Made by a program: the position numbers and the translations under genes
Assembly (NCBI GenBank): GCA_964450755.1
Contig: CAYVDJ010000051.1
Location: 1 to 13,024 of the forward strand
Direction: 5' to 3'
DNA from: JAADDG01 sp964450755
Lineage (GTDB): Bacteria > Campylobacterota > Campylobacteria > Campylobacterales > JAADDG01
DNA length: 13,024 bases
Notes under the pieces: generated by a model
The model's database searches: none
Told to the model about the DNA's origin: nothing
Seen by the model: only the letters and a program-made list of their open reading frames with translations
Shown here: one piece after another, positions 7,016-13,024 of the stretch
Layout: each line of letters starts with the position of its first letter
Numbering within the stretch: the first letter of the stretch is position 1

Positions 7016-7345
7016 ATGCCTATATCCGCCATAGAACAGATAACACTTGTCAATCAAAATCTTTCAGCCGCTTCCGTTCCTCAAATAAACTTTTTAAATA
7101 GAATAGAGTTGCAAAACATAGCCGCTGCCGCTGCCATAAATGAAAAAGAGGAGGAGATAGAGGATCTAAATGATATCGAGGTAAATCAGGGGATGAGAAT
7201 AGATCCCGATTTGGATCATGAAAAAGAGAACAAAGATCAAAGCAGCGGAGAAAAAGAGATAGAAACAATAAAAAGTATAAGAAAAAAAGTTGAAAAAGAG
7301 AAAGAATTTAAATCTCCTTATCACTTTTTGGATATAAAAGTATAA
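7016..7345 (+). CDS. small acidic protein of unknown function
   Basis: A 109-residue protein I do not recognise. It starts two bases after the stop of the NFACT-like gene, with AAAGGAG five bases before the ATG, so it is translated from the same message. The N-terminal 45 residues are polar and alanine-rich with a likely amphipathic helix (IELQNIAAAAAINE). The middle is highly charged and probably disordered (EKEEEIEDLNDIE, then DPDLDHEKENKDQSSGEKE), and the C-terminus ends in a hydrophobic tag, YHFLDIKV, after a basic helix. There is no signal peptide or membrane segment. The ordered tail after a disordered linker suggests a docking peptide, but that is inference. The stop codon overlaps the direct repeats of the following promoter. 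Confidence 0.75.
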   Translation: MPISAIEQITLVNQNLSAASVPQINFLNRIELQNIAAAAAINEKEEEIEDLNDIEVNQGMRIDPDLDHEKENKDQSSGEKEIETIKSIRKKVEKEKEFKSPYHFLDIKV

Positions 7346-7379
7346 ATGTAATCAAAATGTAATTTAAATAGTATATAAT
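7344..7379 (+). promoter_or_regulatory. promoter of the phosphate transporter with Pho-box-like direct repeats
   Basis: Three 9-base direct repeats begin exactly 11 bases apart: AAATGTAAT at 7344, AAATGTAAT at 7355 and the diverged AAATAGTAT at 7366. A perfect -10 box, TATAAT, lies at 7374-7379, with no consensus -35, whose place is taken by the middle repeat. Pho boxes bound by PhoB-type regulators have 7-base direct repeats on an 11-base period that replace the -35. Here the gene downstream is a phosphate transporter, so the match makes sense, but the repeat sequence itself is not the E. coli one. Confidence 0.6.
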
Positions 7380-7408
7380 TATGAAAATTTTATATAGGGG
7401 TTACTACT

Positions 7409-9028
7409 ATGGATCTAAAGTCATATCCTGAAGTTAAAAAGGCTAAGAACTTTGATATCAAAGATACGGGCAGGATTGCCATCGGGCTTCTTTTTATACT
7501 GGGAGTTATGATATATACCTCGATCAGTTCTTCAGGGATAGAGCATAATGCTCTTTTGATTGTTGCTTCGATATTTGGCGGATATATGGCTATGAATATA
7601 GGAGCCAATGATGTGGCAAACAATGTCGGACCTGCTGTCGGAGCGGGGGCTTTGACCCTTTTGGGGGCTATTGTTATCGCTGCCGTTTTTGAATCAATGG
7701 GTGCATTGATCGCCGGTGGTGATGTTGTGGGAACTATTAAAAAAGGCATCATTGATCCCTCTTTGATAGCAGATACCCAGACTTTTATATGGATCATGAT
7801 GGCTGCTTTGCTGTCGGGAGCTATCTGGCTAAATCTCGCTACCGCTTTGGGAGCGCCGGTTTCTACAACTCACTCAATCGTAGGCGGTGTTATGGGAAGC
7901 GGTATCGCGGCTGCCGGTTTTTCTATCGTTTCATGGGGTACGATGGGAAAAATTGCGGCTTCTTGGATCATCTCCCCCGTTTTGGGAGGGATTATAGCGG
8001 CAGGATTTTTATATGCCATCAAAAAGACGATCATTTTCCAGGATGATAAAATAGATGCCGCAAAAAAATGGATACCCGTTTATATATCGGTTATGAGTTG
8101 GGCGTTTATCACCTATCTTGTTTTAAAAGGTATGAAGCATCTGGTAAAAGTTCAGTTCTTACCGGCTTTGGGTATAGGTTTGATATCTGCGGTTGTGATC
8201 TATTTTATCATCAAGCCTTTGATCCAAAAACAGGCTGACAAGATGGAAAACCACAGAGAATCGATCAATACCCTTTTTACAATTCCTCTTATATTTTCAG
8301 CCGCACTTTTGAGTTTTGCCCACGGGGCGAATGATGTGGCAAATGCGGTAGGACCTCTTGCGGGTATCAGTGATGCTATCATGAGCGGAGGTATAGCTAA
8401 AAAAGCATCTATTCCTTTGTGGGTTATGATGGTCGGAGCGCTTGGTATCTCTATCGGACTTGCACTTTACGGACCAAAACTGATAAGAAAAGTGGGAAGT
8501 GAGATAACAGAGCTGGATCAGGCAAGAGCTTTTTGTGTAGCTTTGGCAGCTGCTATCACAGTTATCATCGCTTCATGGCTCGGACTTCCCGTCAGTTCCA
8601 CCCATATAGCCATAGGCGGGGTTTTTGGAGTCGGATTTTTAAGAGAATATCTGATGAGGATAAATAACAAAGAAGAAGAACTGATAGAAGATATCAAAGA
8701 GGTTCATCTTGATACTGAGATGGAAAAACTAAAAGAGTATGAAAAAGCACTGGAATCTTTGGGTTCTTTGAAAAAAGCAGATCCGTTTGTAGTAAAAACT
8801 CTGGTTGAAAAGATAAATCAGGAAAAAAATATCATAGCAAATATCGTTGACGGAGAGATCAAGCTTACCAAGATAGAGAAAAAAGCTCTAAAAGCCGTTA
8901 AAAAATATGAACTTGTAAAAAGAAGCGCTCTAAAAATGATAGTTGCCGCATGGATCGTAACAGTTCCTGCTGCTGCTATACTCTCTGCTATGTTCTTTTT
9001 TATGATAAGAGGTATTTTACTTCCATAA
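7409..9028 (+). CDS. pit: inorganic phosphate transporter, PiT family
   Basis: A 539-residue inner-membrane, cation-coupled phosphate transporter. The two inverted PiT repeats are clear. The first has GANDVANNVGPAVG (65-78) and GAPVSTTHSIVGG; the second has HGANDVANAVGPLAG (305-319) and GLPVSSTHIAIGG. GANDVAN contributes to the phosphate and cation site. About ten hydrophobic helices span residues 20-425. A charged cytoplasmic stretch (about 418-510, rich in K and E) precedes a last helix, AAWIVTVPAAAILSAMFFFM. The start has GGGG about ten bases upstream and TATAAT further up; the upstream repeats suggest phosphate control. It is transcribed alone and ends at a strong terminator. Function is secure; low- or high-affinity behaviour cannot be told. 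Confidence 0.95.
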   Translation: MDLKSYPEVKKAKNFDIKDTGRIAIGLLFILGVMIYTSISSSGIEHNALLIVASIFGGYMAMNIGANDVANNVGPAVGAGALTLLGAIVIAAVFESMGALIAGGDVVGTIKKGIIDPSLIADTQTFIWIMMAALLSGAIWLNLATALGAPVSTTHSIVGGVMGSGIAAAGFSIVSWGTMGKIAASWIISPVLGGIIAAGFLYAIKKTIIFQDDKIDAAKKWIPVYISVMSWAFITYLVLKGMKHLVKVQFLPALGIGLISAVVIYFIIKPLIQKQADKMENHRESINTLFTIPLIFSAALLSFAHGANDVANAVGPLAGISDAIMSGGIAKKASIPLWVMMVGALGISIGLALYGPKLIRKVGSEITELDQARAFCVALAAAITVIIASWLGLPVSSTHIAIGGVFGVGFLREYLMRINNKEEELIEDIKEVHLDTEMEKLKEYEKALESLGSLKKADPFVVKTLVEKINQEKNIIANIVDGEIKLTKIEKKALKAVKKYELVKRSALKMIVAAWIVTVPAAAILSAMFFFMIRGILLP

Positions 9029-9034
9029 ACTCCA

Positions 9035-9071
9035 AAATTGCGGTGTCTTTCACCGCAATTTGTATTTTATT
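9035..9071 (+). terminator. Rho-independent terminator of the phosphate transporter gene
   Basis: AAATTGCGGTG (9035-9045) pairs perfectly with CACCGCAATTT (9051-9061) around a five-base loop, TCTTT. The T-rich GTATTTTATT follows. It lies seven bases after the stop codon. Confidence 0.9.
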
Positions 9072-9078
9072 AATCCTC

Positions 9079-9121
9079 ATATAAAAAATACTTTTTTATA
9101 TATTTGCAAGTAATGCAAATA
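9079..9121. repeat. two adjoining palindromes upstream of the hsd promoter
   Basis: The first has 10-base A/T arms (9079-9088 and 9092-9101) around TAC. The second has arms TATTTGCA (9101-9108) and TGCAAATA (9114-9121) around AGTAA, sharing one base with the first. The second ends three bases before the -35 box at 9125, a good place for an activator or repressor. The first could be a chance A/T match. Confidence 0.6.
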
Positions 9122-9124
9122 AAT

Positions 9125-9153
9125 TTGACAGTTATAAATAAACGGTGTATAAT
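9125..9153 (+). promoter_or_regulatory. perfect-consensus sigma-70 promoter of the hsd operon
   Basis: TTGACA (9125-9130), a 17-base spacer and TATAAT (9148-9153) match the consensus exactly. Transcription would start near 9159-9161, giving a leader of about 140 bases before hsdM. Campylobacterota promoters often lack a clear -35, so this fits a horizontally acquired operon. Confidence 0.8.
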
Positions 9154-9154
9154 C

Positions 9155-9214
9155 CCTAAATAGACGGATTTAGGTCAGTATATTGACAGCAATGTCAAGT
9201 AACTTTGCTACTTG
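9155..9214 (+). promoter_or_regulatory. operator-like inverted repeats at the hsd transcription start and leader
   Basis: Three inverted repeats lie close together. CCTAAAT (9155-9161) and ATTTAGG (9168-9174) surround the predicted start site, one base after the -10 box. TTGACA (9183-9188) and TGTCAA (9193-9198) flank GCAA. CAAGTA (9196-9201) and TACTTG (9209-9214) follow. The last two share 9196-9198, so as RNA they cannot fully form together. Operator control or a leader switch are both possible; neither is shown. Confidence 0.55.
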
Positions 9215-9296
9215 TTCGCACAGGGTTAGGATCGGGTATGAGCAGATCTCTAAAACAACTTTCACAATCAATTTTAGATACCATAACAAGGGATAA
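9192..9296 (+). CDS. possible 34-residue leader peptide before hsdM
   Basis: An ATG at 9192 opens a 34-codon frame, starting MSSNFATCSHRVRIGYEQIS, that ends with TAA two bases before the hsdM ATG. The sequence is basic and has no recognised domain. There is no good ribosome binding site upstream, though the start falls within the leader stem TTGACA/TGTCAA. Its last codons carry the AAGGGA site of hsdM, so translation through it could affect hsdM initiation. It may be a chance frame or the remnant of a lost gene. Confidence 0.25.
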   Translation: MSSNFATCSHRVRIGYEQISKTTFTINFRYHNKG

Positions 9297-9298
9297 AG

Positions 9299-10786
9299 AT
9301 GCAAAAAACAACTCAAGAAACTATAAATAACATTGTTTGGAGAGCCTGTGATACTTTTAGAGGTACGATGGATAGCAATGAGTATAAAGATTATGTGCTT
9401 ACTATGCTTTTTGTTAAGTATCTGTCTGACTTTTATAAAGAAAAATTGGAAGAGTTGCAAAAAAAGTATAATGGCAATAAAGAGAGAATTGCTAAAAGCT
9501 TAAAACGAGAGAAGTTTGTTTTGGATGAGAGTTGTACATTTGACTATCTTTTGAAGCACAAAGAAGCCCATAATATCGGAGAGATCATAAACAAAGCCTT
9601 AGAGAGGATAGAAGATGACAATAAAGAAAAATTAGAAGGTATCTTTCGTAATGTGGATTTTAACTCTGATACAAAACTTGGTAAAACCAAAGAGAGAAAT
9701 AGCATACTCAAAAACCTCTTAGAGGATTTTGCAAACAAAAAGCTCGACCTTCGTCCCTCACAGTTAGAGGGTAATGATGTCATAGGTGATGCTTATGAGT
9801 ATCTCATAGCTCATTTTGCATCTGATGCCGGAAAGAAAGGTGGGGAGTTCTTTACTCCAAGCGGTGTATCGACACTTTTGGCAAAACTTGTTGGGGCAAA
9901 AGAGGGAGACAGGATATATGATCCTGCTTGTGGGAGTGGTTCTTTGCTTATCAAAGCCTCTAAAGAGGTGGGCAATGAAAATTTTGCCATCTATGGACAG
10001 GAGAAGAACGGACAGACTCAAGCACTGTGTAAAATGAATATGTTTTTGCATGAGATAAATGATGCAAATATCGCTTGGGGAGATACTTTGCGCAATCCTT
10101 TGCATATCCAAAATGCTCATCTTATGAAATTTGATGTAGTAGTGGCAAATCCTCCTTTTTCACTCGATAAATGGGGAGCGGAAGAACTAACAAATGATAA
10201 ATTTAAAAGATTTAAGTATGGACTGCCACCTAAAAGCAAGGGGGATTATGCTTTTGTAGAGCATATGTTGGCAAGTTTAAATGCCAAAGGGCGAATGGGA
10301 GTTGTTTTGCCTCACGGAGTGCTTTTTAGGGGTGCGAGTGAAGGGAAGATAAGAAAAGCCATCATAGAAGATAATCTGCTTGATGCTGTCATAGGACTAC
10401 CGGCAAATCTTTTCTTTGGCACAAGCATACCGGCGGTTATACTTATCTTTAAAAAAGGAAGAAAAAACAGTGATATATTTTTCATAGATGCAAGTCGTGA
10501 ATTTGACAAAGACAAAAATCAAAACAGCATAAATGACAAACACATAGCAAAAATACTTGATACTTATCATGATAGAAAAGAGATAGAAAAATACAGCCAT
10601 AAAGCAGATATAAAAGAGATAAAAGAAAATGACTATAACCTGAATATCCCAAGATATGTAGATACTTTTGAAGAGGAAGAGAGAGTTGATATAGAAAAGA
10701 CCAAACAAAATATAGCTCAAATAGAAAATGAGCTAAAAGAGATAAAAGCCAAAATGGATAGTTATCTAAAGGAACTTGGGTTATGA
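9299..10786 (+). CDS. hsdM: type I restriction-modification system, methyltransferase subunit M
   Basis: A 495-residue DNA N6-adenine methyltransferase subunit. It methylates an adenine in each half of a bipartite site recognised by HsdS, using S-adenosylmethionine. Residues about 5-150 match the HsdM N-terminal helical domain, with SNEYKDYVLTMLFVKYLSDF. Motif I is DPACGSG (208-214) and motif IV NPPF (284-287), the N6-adenine type. The C-terminal helix, from about 465, is a coiled coil for contact with HsdS. Length is normal. The start has AAGGGA five bases upstream. The stop overlaps the next start by four bases (ATGA). It is the first gene of the operon driven by the consensus promoter at 9125-9153. 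Confidence 0.96.
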   Translation: MQKTTQETINNIVWRACDTFRGTMDSNEYKDYVLTMLFVKYLSDFYKEKLEELQKKYNGNKERIAKSLKREKFVLDESCTFDYLLKHKEAHNIGEIINKALERIEDDNKEKLEGIFRNVDFNSDTKLGKTKERNSILKNLLEDFANKKLDLRPSQLEGNDVIGDAYEYLIAHFASDAGKKGGEFFTPSGVSTLLAKLVGAKEGDRIYDPACGSGSLLIKASKEVGNENFAIYGQEKNGQTQALCKMNMFLHEINDANIAWGDTLRNPLHIQNAHLMKFDVVVANPPFSLDKWGAEELTNDKFKRFKYGLPPKSKGDYAFVEHMLASLNAKGRMGVVLPHGVLFRGASEGKIRKAIIEDNLLDAVIGLPANLFFGTSIPAVILIFKKGRKNSDIFFIDASREFDKDKNQNSINDKHIAKILDTYHDRKEIEKYSHKADIKEIKENDYNLNIPRYVDTFEEEERVDIEKTKQNIAQIENELKEIKAKMDSYLKELGL

Positions 10787-11325
10787 GTGATACAAAAGAA
10801 TTTGTAAAGATAGTAAACGATTATGCCAAAAGCTGGGCTTTGCTTCAAGGATATGATGAACAAAGTTTACAAGAGATAACCCAAACAAAAGAGCAAAAGT
10901 TTATACTAGACTATGATGAAGCAAAAGAGGCGATAGCCGAGCTTAAAAAAACTCTTATAGCTAAAGGGGAAGCAACTAAGCTTTTTGGGCAAGAAAAAGC
11001 GGATGAATTTAAAGGAAACTTGTTAAATATCTATCAAAGTTTTGGTGGAGTGGATCTTTTGCCTAGTGTAGAACAAAAGGCGGCAAACTTGCTTTACTAC
11101 ATCATAAAAGGATATCCGTTTAATGATGGAAACAAACGAATAGGAGCATATCTTTTTGTGCTGTTTTTGCATAAAAACGGTGTTTTATACAGACCAAACG
11201 GCGAACCGAAAATAAATGATAATGCTTTAGCATCTCTTGCCCTTTTGGTAGCCTCATCAGCACCAGAACAAAAAAAGATAATCATAAAGCTTATCATGAA
11301 TATGCTTTATGATGGGGAAGAGTGA
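10783..11325 (+). CDS. Fic/Doc-family protein with a degenerate catalytic motif
   Basis: A 180-residue Fic-fold protein. Most Fic proteins transfer AMP, or in Doc a phosphate, to a target using the motif HPFx(D/E)GN(G/K)R. Here the motif reads YPFNDGNKR (111-119): everything is kept except the first residue, where the catalytic His is Tyr. The flanks fit the subgroup found beside type I restriction genes: VEQKAANLLYYIIKG before it, IGAYLFVLFL after it, and a final INDNALASLALLVASS. No inhibitory (S/T)xxxE(G/N) helix is obvious. The codon is TAT, one transition from CAT. It overlaps hsdM by four bases and hsdS by one, so it is made together with them. It may be an inactive, binding-only protein; a sequencing error is also possible. 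Fold is near certain, activity doubtful. Confidence 0.85.
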   Translation: MSDTKEFVKIVNDYAKSWALLQGYDEQSLQEITQTKEQKFILDYDEAKEAIAELKKTLIAKGEATKLFGQEKADEFKGNLLNIYQSFGGVDLLPSVEQKAANLLYYIIKGYPFNDGNKRIGAYLFVLFLHKNGVLYRPNGEPKINDNALASLALLVASSAPEQKKIIIKLIMNMLYDGEE

Positions 11326-12578
11326 TGGATACTACTCTACCGAAAGGATATAAACAGACAAAAATTGGGGTTATTCCGGAGGAGTGGGAGGTTGTGAGGT
11401 TAAAAGATGTATTATCAAAACAGATTCAAAATGGTTATTCTCCTAATTGCCCTGAAAATTATACAGGGCATTGGATTTTAGGATTAGGTTCCTTGTCAAA
11501 AGATGGAAAATTAAATCTTTTTGATAGAAAACCTGCTCCATTAAATAATGAGAAAGTAAAAAAGTTTATTTTAGAGAAAAATGATTTTTTGATAAGCCGA
11601 GCAAATACACCCGAAAGAGTGGGCTTTTCCGGTGTATTCCGTTCAAATAAACAAATATATTCTTATCCTGATTTAATGATGAGATTTAGAGTTTCTGAAA
11701 AAAAAGTTAATATTGATTTTATGGAAAATTATTTGAAATCATTTAGAGTATTACAATATTTGCAATCCTCAGCAGCAGGAAGTAGTAGCAGTATGGTAAA
11801 AATCAATAAAAAAGTTGTTGAAAATATATCTTTAATACTTCCACCCCTAAAAGAACAACAAAAAATAGCTGAAATTCTTACCACTTGGGATAAAGCTATC
11901 AGCAAACAAAAAGAGCTGATAAAAGAAAAAGAGAAGCTAAAAAAAGGTTTGATGCAAAGACTGCTTAGTGCAGAGGTGAGGTTTAAAGAGTTTACGGATG
12001 AGTGGGAAGAATTAGCTCTAAAAGATGTTCTAAAAGAACGAAAAACTTACTTAAAAAAAGGTTTAGAGCTTGAACATGTATCCCTTACAACTGAAGGTGT
12101 AGTTCCAAAAAGTGAAAGATATGAACGAGATTTTTTAGTTAAAGATGATAATAAAAAATACAAAATAACAAAATTAAATGATATATGTTATAACCCTGCA
12201 AATTTAAAATTTGGTGTTATTTGTAGAAATACTTATGGTGATGGTATTTTTTCTCCAATTTATGTAACATTTGAAGTGAAAAAAGACTTTAATTTAGTTT
12301 TTATAAGTTATTTGCTAACTTGGAATACACTTATACAAAAAATCAGAAAGTATGAACAAGGAACTGTTTATGAAAGAATGGCAGTAAGTCCAAAAGATTT
12401 TTTGTCATTTAAAATTAAACTTCCTTCACTTAGAGAACAACAAAAAATAGCGGAGGTTTTAAGCACGGCAGATAAAGAGACAGAGTTACTAAAAAAGGAA
12501 CTTGAAGAGTTAAAAAAACAAAAAAAAGGACTTATTCAAAGGTTATTAAGTGGGAAAGTGAGGGTGAGATATGATTAA
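11325..12578 (+). CDS. hsdS: type I restriction-modification system, specificity subunit S
   Basis: A 417-residue subunit that sets the DNA target of the M2S methylase and the R2M2S nuclease. Two target-recognition domains (about 20-170 and 220-365) each lead into a conserved helical arm. The first arm opens LPPLKEQQKIAEIL (172-185) and runs to about 215; the second opens LPSLREQQKIAEVL (366-379) and ends KKGLIQRLLSGKVRVRYD. EEW and DEW blocks begin each half. The target would be bipartite, but its bases cannot be read from this. I chose the ATG at 11325, which overlaps the previous stop (TGATG); a GTG three bases earlier is possible. GGGGAAG lies just upstream. The recognition domains are more AT-rich than the arms, usual for these exchanged segments. 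It overlaps the next gene by eight bases. Confidence 0.95.
   Translation: MDTTLPKGYKQTKIGVIPEEWEVVRLKDVLSKQIQNGYSPNCPENYTGHWILGLGSLSKDGKLNLFDRKPAPLNNEKVKKFILEKNDFLISRANTPERVGFSGVFRSNKQIYSYPDLMMRFRVSEKKVNIDFMENYLKSFRVLQYLQSSAAGSSSSMVKINKKVVENISLILPPLKEQQKIAEILTTWDKAISKQKELIKEKEKLKKGLMQRLLSAEVRFKEFTDEWEELALKDVLKERKTYLKKGLELEHVSLTTEGVVPKSERYERDFLVKDDNKKYKITKLNDICYNPANLKFGVICRNTYGDGIFSPIYVTFEVKKDFNLVFISYLLTWNTLIQKIRKYEQGTVYERMAVSPKDFLSFKIKLPSLREQQKIAEVLSTADKETELLKKELEELKKQKKGLIQRLLSGKVRVRYD
11852..12451 (+). repeat. 18-bp direct repeat in the two helical arms of hsdS
   Basis: AGAACAACAAAAAATAGC occurs identically at 11852-11869 and 12434-12451, 582 bases (194 codons) apart and in the same frame, coding for REQQKIA/KEQQKIA. 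Such conserved-arm repeats are sites where recognition domains can be swapped or lost by recombination. Confidence 0.75.
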
Positions 12579-13024
12579 AAAAAATAATCAAATTGAGATT
12601 GATGAGAGTGATATATTTAAAAATGATAGTTTAGATAGAAAAGAGTTGGTTGAAAATCTTTCAGAATTAATAGCATCAACTTATGAGCCTTTTGTTCTTA
12701 GTATAAATGCTAGTTGGGGTGATGGAAAAACAACTTTTGTAAAACTATTAAAAGCATATTTAAAAAAAGAGCATGGTATTGAGAGTATATATTTTAGTGC
12801 TTGGGAGGATGATTTTTTTAAAGAGCCATTAGTCTCTATACTTGGAGAGTTAAACAGATATATAGATGAAAATTTTGATACAAAATCAGAAATTACTAGT
12901 AAATTTGAACAAACAAAAGAGATTTCAGGGAAAATTATAAAAAGAGCACTTCCAGCATTTGTAAAAGGTGCTACTATGGGTATATTGGATATGGATAGAG
13001 GTGTGGAATTAGCCTTTAGTGCTA
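12571..13024 (+). CDS. KAP-family P-loop NTPase (partial, runs off the window)
   Basis: An open frame of at least 151 codons from the ATG at 12571, continuing past the window end. Residues about 19-100 match the start of KAP NTPases: a DSLDRKELVENL lead-in, a Walker A motif in SWGDGKTT (48-55, Lys53 binding phosphate), and then IYFSAWEDDFFKEPLVSIL, the family's F-AWE-D block. The Walker B region would lie downstream. KAP NTPases are often membrane-associated and include the phage-exclusion protein PifA. It overlaps the end of hsdS by eight bases, and AGGGTGAG upstream could serve as ribosome binding site. This puts it in the same operon as hsdM, the Fic-like gene and hsdS. The nuclease gene hsdR is not seen; this frame does not look like HsdR. 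It is AT-rich even for this region. Confidence 0.85.
   Translation, partial: MIKKNNQIEIDESDIFKNDSLDRKELVENLSELIASTYEPFVLSINASWGDGKTTFVKLLKAYLKKEHGIESIYFSAWEDDFFKEPLVSILGELNRYIDENFDTKSEITSKFEQTKEISGKIIKRALPAFVKGATMGILDMDRGVELAFSA

Noticed and set aside
9180..9260. tRNA or known small RNA in the hsd leader
   Set aside because: The hairpins do not form a cloverleaf, there is no T-loop or anticodon arm, and no known RNA family is recognised.
9170..9460. Minus-strand frame over the hsd leader and hsdM start
   Set aside because: It overlaps the consensus promoter's leader and the true start of hsdM, and its N-terminal half is the reverse of hsdM coding sequence.

Overview
The window looks like part of an AT-rich chromosome from the Campylobacterota (epsilonproteobacteria), of the Sulfurimonas/Sulfurovum kind. 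This is inferred from the AGA/ATA-rich codon use, the style of the 5S rRNA, compact overlapping genes and the make-up of the NFACT-type and PiT proteins. No species is claimed.

Layout. (1) 1-120: the end of a ribosomal RNA operon, a 5S rRNA. (2) 168-1149, minus strand: a two-gene operon of an ankyrin-repeat protein followed by a ThpR-type RNA 2',3'-cyclic phosphodiesterase. (3) 1150-1377: an AT-rich divergent spacer with two palindromes. (4) 1378-5256: a 1292-residue modular protein with three copies of a beta-sandwich-like module plus fibronectin type III domain, followed by a right-handed beta-helix of the polysaccharide-lyase/epimerase type. It has an excellent ribosome binding site but no signal peptide. 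(5) 5267-5294: a strong hairpin between convergent genes, then a 68-residue possible helix-turn-helix protein on the minus strand. (6) 5586-5664: a TTAA-flanked inverted-repeat element in the leader of the next gene. (7) 5685-7345: an NFACT/RqcH-like protein and a small acidic protein in one operon. (8) 7344-9071: a PiT phosphate transporter, preceded by an 11-bp-period direct repeat resembling a Pho box and followed by a clear terminator.

(9) 9079-13024: an accessory defence operon. Five inverted repeats cluster around a perfect-consensus sigma-70 promoter (TTGACA, 17 bp, TATAAT). Then come hsdM, a Fic/Doc-fold protein, hsdS and the start of a KAP-type P-loop NTPase, all overlapping by 1 to 8 bases. 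HsdM and HsdS form the modification and recognition core of a type I restriction-modification system. hsdR is not in the window and probably lies downstream. The Fic-like protein has Tyr where the catalytic His of the Fic motif should be. The KAP NTPase is an unusual partner translated in step with hsdS. This cassette is the best candidate here for an incompletely described system.
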